Origin: Legionella brunensis
Lineage (GTDB): Bacteria; Pseudomonadota; Gammaproteobacteria; Legionellales; Legionellaceae
DNA: 64,000 bases
Assembly: GCF_001467025.1 (NCBI RefSeq)
Contig: NZ_LNXV01000029.1
Location: forward strand, 58,304 to 122,303
Direction: 5' to 3'
Position numbers and translations under genes: made by a program. The notes beneath the pieces were generated by a model. It was not told the origin of the DNA, did no database searches, and was given only the letters and a program-made list of their open reading frames with translations. Positions 34,397 through 43,537 of this stretch are shown piece by piece (position 1 is the first letter of the stretch; every line of letters begins with the position of its first letter).

Positions 34397-35905
34397 TCAG
34401 TTGAATTTTGCGGTAATGAAAACTCTGGTTGACATAGACTCTATGTTAGAAATTAATTTATTGATAATTTTTTCACTATATAAACAAGCCTCATTGGCAA
34501 CTAACACTTCAAGCCGATGATCAAAATGAACTGGGTCAAGCTTATAGGCTTGCTCCAGAAAAACTCCAGGCTTGGATTGAAAAAAATTAGCGAAGGTATT
34601 AACCAAATAATTCAGACCAAAACTACTTTCGACCTCTTCTTTTATTAATTCTAAAGCACTTTGTATTTTTATCTCACAAAAAACCATCTTTTGCAGTAAC
34701 TCTTGCTGCATCCATACAAAATTACGAACCTTGCCTATAGAGATCTTAGCTCCCTTGTCAAATAAAAAAAGAAGAACTTGAAGCGGATTAGTGACACTTC
34801 GTGTTTCAGATATCATTTCGTTCAAGAGCGAGGGTATAAAGACATTGGGGTATGCTTCATAAAGAACTTCCAATACGTTATGACAATTCCCCAATACAGC
34901 TGCCCTAAAAGCTTTCCTCACTGCAAATAGCGTTAAATTCTTCTCTAATAGTATTTGCAAAATAGCAACCTCTCCATGAGAAGCAGCAATTTCAATGAGA
35001 TAATTATAAAAGATAATTTCTTCAGCAGGGATATCTGCAAAATAGGTATGCAAACACTTAACAATGTTCACGTGCCCCCTATATGTGGCAATGACCAGTG
35101 CATCTTTAATCAATGCAAATGATATACAGGAATGCTGTTCTAGAAGAAATTTGAACAAATTAAAATGACCCAAAATTGCTGCCAACTCAAATAGATGAGT
35201 AGGATAATTATTTATGGATGAAGTTTCGGTAAGTTGGCTTGGGATACCATTAGTAATTTGCCTTAATTCACGTTCAGACTGATTACAAACAACAGCCCAA
35301 AAAAGACGATTTTTAGGCTCCTCCTTCAATGAAAGCAAATAAAGAATATCCAAAACTGATTGCTGTTGATGTAAACAGATAAAATCGATCAAACAAGAAG
35401 AGACACCGTAAGGTTCCTCGAAAAGCTCATAACCATATTTTTGATGACGGTCCTCGTATAAAAGCTCCTCTCCAAAAACATCCCAAAGATTTAGATCGAG
35501 TACTTCATTTAAATGGAGCTCATTCTTATTAAGGAATACGTGTAGCAGAGCTGTATTTCCTGTTAAGGCAGCAGCAGTAATTTTTAACTCACGATCGGAT
35601 AGTAATCTACTAGTTTTAGAGATATACAGTTCATTTTCTTTTAGGCGCTGGTATTCTTTTTTTGTGGCGCCAACCAAATGAAGATAGGTCATTTTCCATG
35701 AGTCTCCATTAAGCTCTTTACGTTTTATAGCTTGTATCGCCTTCGAACTAAATTCATTCTCGCAGCGTGATTTCCAAAATACTTGATCATTCGTTATTTC
35801 ATACCAATGCTTACAAGTCGAAGCAATCTGCAAAACAATATAGGAAGGAAGCTTTTCAAAAATTAACAAAAGTACTTCTTTAGGCAAATCATTTATTGAC
35901 ATCAT
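34397..35905 (-). CDS. F-box and ankyrin-repeat protein, putative effector
   Basis: A 502-residue protein. Residues 4-50 are an F-box (INDLPKEVLLLIFEKLPS, then CKHWYEIT and VFWKSRC), a eukaryotic domain that recruits SCF ubiquitin ligase through Skp1. From about 105 to 370 are degenerate ankyrin-type helical pairs (AALTGNTALLHVFL, LAAILGHFNLFKFLLEQ, ATYRGHVNIVKCLH, IAASHGEVAILQILLEKN, AVLGNCHNVLEVLYE). Such F-box/ankyrin proteins in Legionella are Dot/Icm effectors that redirect host ubiquitination (AnkB is the known case). The ankyrin part would choose the host target. The ATG at 35905 is followed directly by a second ATG. Confidence 0.82.
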   Translation of the reverse strand: MMSINDLPKEVLLLIFEKLPSYIVLQIASTCKHWYEITNDQVFWKSRCENEFSSKAIQAIKRKELNGDSWKMTYLHLVGATKKEYQRLKENELYISKTSRLLSDRELKITAAALTGNTALLHVFLNKNELHLNEVLDLNLWDVFGEELLYEDRHQKYGYELFEEPYGVSSCLIDFICLHQQQSVLDILYLLSLKEEPKNRLFWAVVCNQSERELRQITNGIPSQLTETSSINNYPTHLFELAAILGHFNLFKFLLEQHSCISFALIKDALVIATYRGHVNIVKCLHTYFADIPAEEIIFYNYLIEIAASHGEVAILQILLEKNLTLFAVRKAFRAAVLGNCHNVLEVLYEAYPNVFIPSLLNEMISETRSVTNPLQVLLFLFDKGAKISIGKVRNFVWMQQELLQKMVFCEIKIQSALELIKEEVESSFGLNYLVNTFANFFQSKPGVFLEQAYKLDPVHFDHRLEVLVANEACLYSEKIINKLISNIESMSTRVFITAKFN

Positions 35906-36277
35906 GCCCCCGGCTCATTGTTAGTACTAATCTAATCTATTGCTTGATCATCAGCAATTTTGATATTTATTTATATGCAAGCCACAATGAGAATTCATTG
36001 CTGATTTGGGTGAGTAAAGTAAATAAACGGCTGATTTGCGGCACTAATAATCCTGAATCTGCTCGTTTTAAATCAAAATCTAAACTACTTGCTCGATTAG
36101 AAACCCAATCTATTGCTCAACTTAGTTGAAAGTTATAACAATGATTCAACAACGATAGATAAATCTCTTTTTTTAGAAAGATATGTTTAGTTAATTTTAC
36201 AATAAAATACGATATGGATTAGACTCAATGTCTAATCCATGGACCATTCTCATTCGCTATTACATTTTATTCGGCGA
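35906..36277. other. Intergenic region without a convincing gene
   Basis: There is no intact gene. An open plus-strand stretch to 36129 reads like normal protein at its end (NNPESARFKSKSKLLARLET) but has only a TTG start and no ribosome site. It may be a gene remnant. A terminator hairpin lies at 36214-36240. Confidence 0.4.
36214..36240 (-). terminator. Terminator of the acyl-CoA degradation operon
   Basis: A perfect 11-bp inverted repeat, ATGGATTAGAC at 36214-36224 with 36230-36240 and a 5-base loop, lies 37 bases beyond the stop of the last operon gene. Confidence 0.65.
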
Positions 36278-37330
36278 TTAAGCAATCAAAATAAGTTCTT
36301 CTCGGCATTCAAAATAATCTGCTACTTTTGCTGCTGTCGCTTTTTCCAGATTATTAGGTTGCCAATGAGGCGACTTATCTTTATCCACTAATAAAGCCCT
36401 AATTCCTTCGTAAAAATCTGGCTCTCGCATAAACTGGTTTACAATACAATAATCCATAGAAATACATTCGGCCATCGACATTGTTTTTGCTTTTTGAATT
36501 TGAGCTAAGGTAACTTTAAGACTTAGTGGTGCTTTGTGGCGTAAACTATTTAGTATTGTCACTGCCCACTCATCTCCTTGTTCTTGTAATGCAGTAAAGA
36601 TTTCTTCAACAGTAGAAAAAGAAAAGCAACGGCTGATTGCTGCTTGTTGTGAATGAATTGCGGCCTTCTCTTTGGGCATTGCAAACTGGTTCAAACAAGC
36701 ATCAACTTCCTCATGGGCATTGTTAGATAGATCAGTATTGGCCAAAGCCTCGATACACTCCTGGATTTTAGCCGAAGGAATTATCTGTTTTATCAAACCT
36801 AAAGCATAGGCATCTTGCGCTTGAAGTCGATTTCCTGTTAACCCCAAATAAATACCTGTGGCATCAGGACAACGAGCCAGTAAATAACTTGCTCCGATAT
36901 CGGGAAAAAAACCAATACTTGTTTCGGGCATCGCAAAAATGAAACGCTCTGTAGCAACAGGATGAGAACCATGAAGCGAAACTCCGACACCACCTCCCAT
37001 GGTAATGCCATCCATTAGTGAAATATAAGGTTTACTGAAACGATGGATATAATGGTTTAAACGATATTCATGCCAAAAAAACTGCATTTGCTCTGGATTC
37101 TTACTCAATCCAGCGGCATATAACCAACGCACATCACCACCCGCACAAAATGCTTTTTCACCCTCACCTTGAACTACCACTGCATGAATTGCCGCATCTT
37201 TTTCCCACAAGAGAAGCTGTTGTTGCAATGCTTTGATCATGTCCAAAGTTAATGCATTTAAAGCCTGCGGACGATTTAGGGTTACTAACCCCAAATGTCT
37301 TTCACGGGCGAAAACAATGTCTGAAGTCAT
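36278..37330 (-). CDS. 3-hydroxyisobutyryl-CoA hydrolase-type enoyl-CoA hydratase/isomerase
   Basis: A 350-residue crotonase-fold protein, longer than simple hydratases and like HIBCH. It starts VTLNRPQALNALTLDM, has the oxyanion GEGEKAFCAGGDVRWLY and MDGITMGGGVGVSLHG, then PETSIGFFPDIGASYLL. It removes CoA from 3-hydroxyisobutyryl-CoA in valine breakdown. It begins 2 bases after the preceding hydratase gene, with AAGGAGAGTAGGT as ribosome site inside that gene's end. Context with an acyl-CoA dehydrogenase supports the valine pathway. Confidence 0.88.
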   Translation of the reverse strand: MTSDIVFARERHLGLVTLNRPQALNALTLDMIKALQQQLLLWEKDAAIHAVVVQGEGEKAFCAGGDVRWLYAAGLSKNPEQMQFFWHEYRLNHYIHRFSKPYISLMDGITMGGGVGVSLHGSHPVATERFIFAMPETSIGFFPDIGASYLLARCPDATGIYLGLTGNRLQAQDAYALGLIKQIIPSAKIQECIEALANTDLSNNAHEEVDACLNQFAMPKEKAAIHSQQAAISRCFSFSTVEEIFTALQEQGDEWAVTILNSLRHKAPLSLKVTLAQIQKAKTMSMAECISMDYCIVNQFMREPDFYEGIRALLVDKDKSPHWQPNNLEKATAAKVADYFECREELILIA

Positions 37331-37332
37331 AC

Positions 37333-38109
37333 CTACTCTCCTTTAAAGTCCGCCCGACGTTTTGCTAAAAATGCAGCAACTCCTTCATGTTTATCGGCTG
37401 TAGCACAAACTTTGGCGAAATGGATCGCTTCAAGATGCAAAGCATCTGTTAATGAGAGGTCATAACCATGATCAATCACTTCCATCACGCTAGTCACCGC
37501 CAAAGGAGCCATTGACAATATTGTGTTTAGGGTACGTTTGCCATGCTCAAGCAATGCTTCAGGCTCAACCAATTCAGTAACTAATCCCCAATTCAAGGCA
37601 GTTTCAGCATTGATAAAGCGGCCTGTTAAACATAAATCCATTGCTCGGCCTTTACCAACTAACCGTGCCAAACGTTGTGTACCCCCATAACCAGGAATAA
37701 CACCTAACTTCACCTCAGGCTGGCCAAACTGCGCAGCAGTAGAGGCAATTCTTATTGTTGCAGAGATAGCAAGCTCACAACCACCACCAAATGCAAAACC
37801 ATTCACAGCAGCAAGGGATGGTTTACCTAAAGTTTCCAACTGTCTAAATACATCCTGTCCTTCACAAGCGAATTGATAACCTGTTTGGGCATTGCATTCC
37901 GCCAAACGAGAAATATCTGCACCAGCGCAAAACGCTTTGCCAGAGCCAGTTAATAAGAGCGCTTTAATTTTTGTATTCTCTTTAGCTGATGAAAAAATTT
38001 CTCTTAAAGCTTGGAGAACATCAGAATTTAATGCATTCAGTTTCTCTGGGCGGTTTAAGGTTAAGGTCAATATGCCATTATTATCCAACTCTTTTTCAAT
38101 CAAATTCAT
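37333..38109 (-). CDS. Enoyl-CoA hydratase
   Basis: A 258-residue crotonase-family enzyme with LTLNRPEKLNALNSDV, GSGKAFCAGADISRL, NGFAFGGGCELAISATIRI and the catalytic-Glu region FGQPEVKLGVIPGYGGTQRL. It hydrates a 2-enoyl-CoA, here probably methacrylyl-CoA from the isobutyryl-CoA step. It is the middle gene of the three-gene minus-strand operon. Confidence 0.92.
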   Translation of the reverse strand: MNLIEKELDNNGILTLTLNRPEKLNALNSDVLQALREIFSSAKENTKIKALLLTGSGKAFCAGADISRLAECNAQTGYQFACEGQDVFRQLETLGKPSLAAVNGFAFGGGCELAISATIRIASTAAQFGQPEVKLGVIPGYGGTQRLARLVGKGRAMDLCLTGRFINAETALNWGLVTELVEPEALLEHGKRTLNTILSMAPLAVTSVMEVIDHGYDLSLTDALHLEAIHFAKVCATADKHEGVAAFLAKRRADFKGE

Positions 38110-38161
38110 GCAAAACTCCTGTTAATTCATGTTATTAAAAAATTGAAAACAAATCCTTACT

Positions 38162-38220
38162 GGGGTCTTTGTACAATTCGCTAGCTTTTGGCCAAGATAG
38201 TAGAGTTGTAAATAGACCCT
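38162..38220. repeat. Short intergenic repeat, copy B (MITE/REP-like)
   Basis: A 59-base block similar to 28202-28259. The ends form an imperfect inverted repeat: GGGTCTTTGTACAA pairs with TTGTAAATAGACCC in 12 of 14 positions. Its right end reaches into the stop codon of the acyl-CoA dehydrogenase gene, so the element borders the operon gene exactly. Confidence 0.65.
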
Positions 38221-39373
38221 AATCAATCACATAGTTCTCGTCTAAGGTTGCTTTAGCAATAATTTCGCGCATAATTTCGTTAGTGCCCTCAAGAATCTGG
38301 TGCACTCTCAGGTCACGGAAAATACGCTCAATTTGATAATCATGAAGATAACCATATCCTCCATGCAATTGCATCGCTTTATCACTGATGCGAAAAGCAA
38401 CATCTGTAGCTAATCGTTTAGCCATAGCACAATACATGGGTGCATGAGGATCATTTTTATCGAGAGCATCGGCTGCACGATAAACCATCAATCGTGCTGC
38501 TTCAAAATCCGTTAACATATCGGCAAAATAAAAACGCAAAGCCTGCATTTGTGTGAGCGGTTTACCGAATTGCTTACGCTCATGAAGATATTGTTGAGTC
38601 AGTCGTAAACAGGCTGTGGCACCACCCAAAGAACAGGCAGCGATATTAACCCGCCCACCATTTAAGGCATTTAAGGCTATTTTAAATCCCATACCCTCAT
38701 CCCCGACACGATTTGCAACGGGCACACGGCAATTTTCAAAATAGACCATGCAAGTAGGTTGATTATGCCAACCCAACTTTCTTTCGAGCTTGCCAAAACT
38801 TAAACCTGGGGTGTTTTTTTCAATGAGAAGACAAGAGATACCATGGTGTGATTCATCTCCAGTTCTTACCATGCACAAATATACATCACTGACACTGCCA
38901 CCCGAAATGAACGCTTTTGCACCATTTAAAAGGTAATAATTACCCTCTTTGACCGCTCGGGTTTTTAAAGAGGCTGCATCAGAACCCGATTCAGGCTCAG
39001 TTAAACAATAACTTGCAAACGCATCCATAGATGCTAATCGAGGGGCCCAAGTAGTTCGTAAAGGCTCCTGTGCATAGCGATCAACCAAAGAAGTAACCAT
39101 GTTATGAATGGACAGGTAAGCGCTGGTACTCACACAGCCCGCAGCCAGTTGCTCAAAAATTATTGCTGCATCAAGACGTTTTAAATTAGCTCCCCCGATA
39201 TCCTCAGCCGCAACAATGCCTGCCATACCCAACGTTGCTGCCTCACGCATTACGTCGATAGGGAAATGATTATGTTCGTCCCAAGCTGCCGCATTAGGGG
39301 CTAATTTATTGCGTGCAAATTCAGCAGCCATATCCCGAAAAGCAATATGCTCTTCACTGAATTTAAAATCCAT
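38219..39373 (-). CDS. Acyl-CoA dehydrogenase (isobutyryl-CoA dehydrogenase type)
   Basis: A 384-residue flavoenzyme that introduces the first double bond into a short branched acyl-CoA. It shows YCLTEPESGSDAASLKTRA, FISGGSVSDVYLCMVRTG, RKQFGKPLTQMQALRFYFADM, and QLHGGYGYLHDYQIERIFRDLRV just before HQILEGTNEIMR with the catalytic Glu. It is the first gene of the operon with the hydratase and hydrolase. That order (dehydrogenase, hydratase, hydrolase) is what valine catabolism needs; substrate choice is inferred from this. Confidence 0.9.
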   Translation of the reverse strand: MDFKFSEEHIAFRDMAAEFARNKLAPNAAAWDEHNHFPIDVMREAATLGMAGIVAAEDIGGANLKRLDAAIIFEQLAAGCVSTSAYLSIHNMVTSLVDRYAQEPLRTTWAPRLASMDAFASYCLTEPESGSDAASLKTRAVKEGNYYLLNGAKAFISGGSVSDVYLCMVRTGDESHHGISCLLIEKNTPGLSFGKLERKLGWHNQPTCMVYFENCRVPVANRVGDEGMGFKIALNALNGGRVNIAACSLGGATACLRLTQQYLHERKQFGKPLTQMQALRFYFADMLTDFEAARLMVYRAADALDKNDPHAPMYCAMAKRLATDVAFRISDKAMQLHGGYGYLHDYQIERIFRDLRVHQILEGTNEIMREIIAKATLDENYVID

Positions 39374-39460
39374 AGCTTTCCTTAACTTAACTAAAATAGT
39401 TTAAACCATAACACATATTGTGCTGGTCAAACGAGTACAGTGACTAGAAAATTTACCAGG

Positions 39461-39484
39461 GGCGTGTTCTCAATTGCTTTATGA
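39461..39484. repeat. Single end of a dispersed repeat
   Basis: GGCGTGTTCTCAATTGCTTT and following bases match the left arm of the element at 52293-52364 with one substitution and one indel. The partner arm is not found here, so this is probably a truncated copy. Confidence 0.5.
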
Positions 39485-39619
39485 TATATCTATCTGATGG
39501 CGTATTACAGCGCCCTTCTTCGCAAAGATAAAACATCAAATAAAGTGTTAACGCTAGTTTACTAAGAATGCTATTATTGCCAATTTTTCGCGTCCATTAA
39601 ATAAAAAAAAGAAAGACGT

Positions 39620-41443
39620 ATGGAAACTACGGGACAAGCTGCACCCTTTCATGCAAAAGCTCTTCATGTGTTAAAAGATTGTTTTGGTTTTGATGCCTTT
39701 CGTCATCCTCAAGAAGAAATCATTCATGATCTCATCACTGGAAAAGACTTGCTCGTACTCATGCCTACAGGTGGTGGCAAATCGCTGTGTTATCAAATTC
39801 CTGCATTGGTGCGACCAGGTATTGCTATCGTCGTTTCGCCTTTAATTGCTCTGATGGAAGACCAGGTCGCAGCCTTAAAATTACAAGGAATTCGTGCCGC
39901 CTATTACAATTCGTCTCTAACCAGCGAAGAAGCAAGACAGGTTCTTGGGCAGCTTCACACCAATGAACTTGATCTACTTTATATTGCCCCAGAACGTTTA
40001 ATGAGTACCTCTTTTTTAGAGCGTTTACAAGAATGCAATCTTGCTTTATTTGCTATTGATGAGGCTCATTGTATTTCGCAATGGGGGCATGATTTTCGCC
40101 CAGAATATGCCACATTAGGCTTACTAAAAACTCAGTTTCCTGAAACTCCAATCATTGCTCTTACTGCTACAGCCGATCAGCAAACACGGCAAGATATCAT
40201 TAAAAAATTAAATTATGCGCCCAAGCAATTCATTGCTTCCTTCAATCGCCCAAATATTCACTATACCGTTGTTATTAAAAATAATCCGATAAAGCAATTG
40301 CAGCAGTTTTTACAAACACAGAACCAGCAATCAGGCATTATTTACTGTGGCACGCGCAACGAAGTCGAGCGAGTAGCAGTTAAATTACAAGAGTTGGGGA
40401 TAAGGGCAAGGGCATATCATGCTGGTCTTGCTTACAATGAACGGCGTGAGGTTCAAAGCTTATTTCGTCATGATCGCATCGACATTGTGGTTGCAACGCT
40501 AGCATTTGGTATGGGGATTGATAAACCCAATGTACGATTTGTAGTGCACTATGACTTACCTAAAAACATTGAAAGTTATTATCAAGAAACAGGTCGAGCC
40601 GGCCGAGATGGCTTACCTGCCCTAGCGCTATTATTTTACGACCCTGCTGATAGTGGGCGTTTACGTGGTTGGATCGCGACCACTTCAAATGAGGCTCAAC
40701 AACGCATTGAAACGAACAAATTAAACCATATGCTTGCCTTTGCAGAAGCAACCCACTGCCGTCGTCAAATTTTGCTGCGCTATTTTGATGAACCAATGGA
40801 AAATCTCTGTAGTTACTGTGATATTTGCGACAATCCACCACAAACAATCGATGCCACTGAAGACGCACAAAAACTACTTTCATGTATTTATCGATTGCAG
40901 CAAAGTTACGGCATGATTTATACCATTGAGGTTCTTCGTGGAAGTACAGCCGAAAAAATTCAAAAAGGCGGCCACCATCAACTAAGTACCTTTGGTATTG
41001 GTAAAAATAAACCAGCTAGTTATTGGAAACAATTAGCTTGGCAATTGATTCACCGTGATTATTGCTATCAGGATGTTAACCAGTTTAATGTTCTTCGTCT
41101 TACTAAAAAGGCAATTGCCATACTAAAAAATCAGGAAAGAGTTTCACTGTCTCTCCCTCAAGTTGATTTAAAAGCGAAATCGATTAAAACCAAGGAACGT
41201 GAGAGTTTTGCTACAGCTAATAGTCCGTTATTTGAGGTATTACGTGCTCTGCGACGTAAACTCGCCGATGAAGAAAATAAACCACCTTTTATGATTTTTA
41301 GCGATACCACTTTACATCAGATGGTCAGGGATAAGCCCCAAAACGTGGATGAGCTGCTCAACATCTCTGGTGTTGGTCAGCACAAACTCAATCATTATGG
41401 CTTGCACTTTTTGAAAGCCTTGCGGGAATATGAGGAAGCTTAA
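39620..41443 (+). CDS. recQ: ATP-dependent DNA helicase RecQ
   Basis: A 607-residue superfamily 2 3'-5' helicase. Motifs in order: the upstream motif FRHPQEEII, Walker A MPTGGGKSLCYQ, AIDEAHCISQWGHDFRPEY, LTATAD, RAGRDG. The zinc-binding RQC cysteines lie in CRRQILL and LCSYCDICD, and the C-terminal HRDC domain ends in ELLNISGVGQHKLNHYG. It processes stalled forks and recombination intermediates. It is monocistronic with a terminator behind it. Confidence 0.96.
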   Translation: METTGQAAPFHAKALHVLKDCFGFDAFRHPQEEIIHDLITGKDLLVLMPTGGGKSLCYQIPALVRPGIAIVVSPLIALMEDQVAALKLQGIRAAYYNSSLTSEEARQVLGQLHTNELDLLYIAPERLMSTSFLERLQECNLALFAIDEAHCISQWGHDFRPEYATLGLLKTQFPETPIIALTATADQQTRQDIIKKLNYAPKQFIASFNRPNIHYTVVIKNNPIKQLQQFLQTQNQQSGIIYCGTRNEVERVAVKLQELGIRARAYHAGLAYNERREVQSLFRHDRIDIVVATLAFGMGIDKPNVRFVVHYDLPKNIESYYQETGRAGRDGLPALALLFYDPADSGRLRGWIATTSNEAQQRIETNKLNHMLAFAEATHCRRQILLRYFDEPMENLCSYCDICDNPPQTIDATEDAQKLLSCIYRLQQSYGMIYTIEVLRGSTAEKIQKGGHHQLSTFGIGKNKPASYWKQLAWQLIHRDYCYQDVNQFNVLRLTKKAIAILKNQERVSLSLPQVDLKAKSIKTKERESFATANSPLFEVLRALRRKLADEENKPPFMIFSDTTLHQMVRDKPQNVDELLNISGVGQHKLNHYGLHFLKALREYEEA

Positions 41444-41460
41444 CCGCTATCAACTTACAA

Positions 41461-41486
41461 TTTTCTCCTGCAATAGCAGGAGAAAA
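41461..41486. terminator. Bidirectional terminator after recQ
   Basis: A perfect 11-bp stem TTTTCTCCTGC-AATA-GCAGGAGAAAA between the convergent recQ and dodecin genes. T and A runs on both flanks make it work in both directions. Confidence 0.85.
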
Positions 41487-41497
41487 GCATTCATGAG

Positions 41498-41704
41498 TTA
41501 ATGGGCATGGCAACCAATTTTCAAATGCACTTGATAATATTTACTCTTATTTCCTTCAATAAAACCTCGAGTTTCCATAACTTCATACCAGTCTAATTTT
41601 CCATAGTCTTTAGCAGCTTGTGCAATAGCATTATTAATAGCATCTTCAATGCCATCTTCTGAAGAACCTACTAATTCTATTACCTGATAAACACGATTAT
41701 TCAT
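41498..41704 (-). CDS. Dodecin family protein
   Basis: A 68-residue flavin-binding protein that assembles as a dodecamer and buffers riboflavin or FMN. The pattern YQVIELVGSSEDGIEDAINN, then LDWYEVMETRGFI with the flavin-stacking Trp, and KYYQVHLKIG is diagnostic. The ATG at 41704 follows AAGGAGTGAAA; the GTG two codons earlier is inside that ribosome site and is rejected. Confidence 0.93.
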   Translation of the reverse strand: MNNRVYQVIELVGSSEDGIEDAINNAIAQAAKDYGKLDWYEVMETRGFIEGNKSKYYQVHLKIGCHAH

Positions 41705-41784
41705 TTTCACTCCTTGAAATAGTTACACCTCATCATCCTGATCAACATTAGTCTAGACGAATTCCAACTATTTAACACATAAAT

Positions 41785-42708
41785 TTAACAATAGGTAGTT
41801 TTTAAATTAAAAAGGGAAACTACCAACTTAGCTTTTTGTCCTAAATCCAAGTAAGTTTCTGCTCCTAAAGGAAGTGGAAAATTGGTAAATCCATGACCAA
41901 CTCCTTTTATTTGAATGACTGGAATCCCGCAACTTTGTGCAAAACGATCTAGTACAGGTTGAATCAAAGAAGTTCCATCAGGCTCAGTACCGCCAATAAA
42001 ATCACCCAGTAAAATAGCCCGAGCATTTTTAAACAAATTAGCTTGCGATAAATGCGTTAACATTCTGTCAACACGATAACCCCGCTCTGCAATCTCCTCT
42101 AGAAAAATGATTTTATTCTCACTATTAATTTGCCAATTTGTCCCAATACTTGCTTGAATTAACGATAAATTACCGCCAATCACCGTACTTTCAATCCTCG
42201 TATTCTTGGTCGCGCAAGCATTAAGAGGGGTTCCATCGAACTCTACTGTCATAGCATCTCCAAATAATAATGCTTTTAACGCAGCAATGGATTCAGGAGA
42301 AAACTTATCTACGGCTAAGGCTCCATGGATGCTTGGCCATTGCCATTTAGTTTGAAAATACAGATGTAATGCAGTCACGTCACTCATGCCGATAAAAATT
42401 TTAGACGTGGCAGGAGGAGTCATTTTGCTCAACTCAGGGATTAGTCGCATACTGCCATAGCCACCACGTGCACAAATAATAGCTTTCGTTTGTGGATTCT
42501 CAAGAGCTCTTTTTAGCGAAGCAAAACGAACTTCATCACTATTAGCACATAGCAAATCCTCACCAAAAATAGCTTCATCGATCAAACAATGGAGTCCCCA
42601 AGAGACTAATAACTCCCTAAGATCTTGCAAATGCTTATGGGAACAACGGGACGCGGGGGCAATAATCTCAACACTGTCCCCTGGTTTTAAAATGGGGAGT
42701 TTCTGCAT
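41785..42708 (-). CDS. ldcA: LD-carboxypeptidase (S66 family)
   Basis: A 307-residue cytoplasmic serine peptidase that trims the D-Ala from tetrapeptide muropeptides in wall recycling. Visible features are PGDSVEIIAPAS, ICARGGYGSMRLIPEL, the nucleophile in FIGMSDVTALHLY, GGNLSLIQASIGT and the Glu/His region FLEEIAERGYRVDRML. The length is usual for the family. It lies between dodecin and the ccm operon end, separated from ccmI by a GC-rich repeat. Confidence 0.92.
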   Translation of the reverse strand: MQKLPILKPGDSVEIIAPASRCSHKHLQDLRELLVSWGLHCLIDEAIFGEDLLCANSDEVRFASLKRALENPQTKAIICARGGYGSMRLIPELSKMTPPATSKIFIGMSDVTALHLYFQTKWQWPSIHGALAVDKFSPESIAALKALLFGDAMTVEFDGTPLNACATKNTRIESTVIGGNLSLIQASIGTNWQINSENKIIFLEEIAERGYRVDRMLTHLSQANLFKNARAILLGDFIGGTEPDGTSLIQPVLDRFAQSCGIPVIQIKGVGHGFTNFPLPLGAETYLDLGQKAKLVVSLFNLKTTYC

Positions 42709-42760
42709 TTTTGATTGTCCTCATTGGTAAAGTCAATACCTACGTTATAGACCCCATGGG

Positions 42761-42804
42761 CAAGCCGCGGGGATGAGCAAAACCCATCGAATTCCCGCGG
42801 CTTG
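42761..42804. repeat. GC-rich intergenic hairpin
   Basis: CAAGCCGCGGG (42761-42771) is perfectly complementary to 42794-42804, with a 22-base loop. The arms are far richer in GC than the surrounding genome, suggesting an imported or amplified repeat. It may also terminate the ccm transcript. Confidence 0.75.
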
Positions 42805-42871
42805 ACCACTGGATCCAAAAGCTTGCTATAATCCTTGGTCTCGCCAAAGAAATTCACAACCTCCGTGCTAA

Positions 42872-43537
42872 TCAAGACTGCATTTGTTGTTGTGCTTTGG
42901 CAATTGCCTTGCGGATCATTTGTGCTTCTTGCGATTGCTCTGGAGCTAACTTTAATAAATGTTGCCAATAATTAATTGCTTGCTGGTAATCATGTGTCAT
43001 ATAAGCATCCATTGCTAACATCGCCAGAGCATCAGGCTGATCCGGATTTTTTTGCAATAGCTCTTTGAACAGGCTTCTGATAGGTTCATCAAATTGCTGC
43101 TGATTAAGTTGCCAAAGACTTTGTGCATAGTTCACAGTAGTAGCCTCATCTGCAGGATTTAATTGGTGTGCTTTCGCAAAGGCATCACGCGCCTGAATCC
43201 ATTGTTCTTGACTCGTATATAATCGGCCTAGCAAATACCAGCCTCGCGCGCTCTCTGGTTCAACCTGCAAGCGGGCCTTCAATTTCTCAATAATTTGTCC
43301 AGGGCTTTTTATCGACTGAAGAACAGCCTGCACTTGTTTTTGCTTTTCTTGTTGATTTAGAAAATGCTGCCACTCAGCCATTGCGCCCCAATACCAATAA
43401 GCAGCGGTAGTAGCCAGCATTGTCAGTGGTATTAACAAAAAAAACACCCTTTTTGACTGACGAAAAGGATATAAAATTACAGGAATTGCTAGTAATACTA
43501 GCAGAATAAGACAGGTCAATAACCACCATTTACTCAT
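42872..43537 (-). CDS. ccmI: Cytochrome c biogenesis protein CcmI (TPR)
   Basis: A 221-residue protein with two N-terminal membrane segments (about 5-25 and 30-50) and a periplasmic TPR part (ARGWYLLGRLYTSQEQWIQA, then similar helices to 215). It holds apocytochrome c for haem attachment. The start overlaps ccmH by 8 bases (ATGAGTAA). Last gene of the ccm operon. Confidence 0.9.
   Translation of the reverse strand: MSKWWLLTCLILLVLLAIPVILYPFRQSKRVFFLLIPLTMLATTAAYWYWGAMAEWQHFLNQQEKQKQVQAVLQSIKSPGQIIEKLKARLQVEPESARGWYLLGRLYTSQEQWIQARDAFAKAHQLNPADEATTVNYAQSLWQLNQQQFDEPIRSLFKELLQKNPDQPDALAMLAMDAYMTHDYQQAINYWQHLLKLAPEQSQEAQMIRKAIAKAQQQMQS

Noticed and set aside
35896-36129. Open plus-strand frame beside the F-box gene
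   Set aside because: Only a TTG start and no ribosome site; the end reads protein-like, so it is noted as a possible remnant, not a gene.
42687-42968. Open minus-strand frame between ldcA and ccmI
   Set aside because: It overlaps both real genes and the GC-rich hairpin and has no ribosome site or recognisable protein character.
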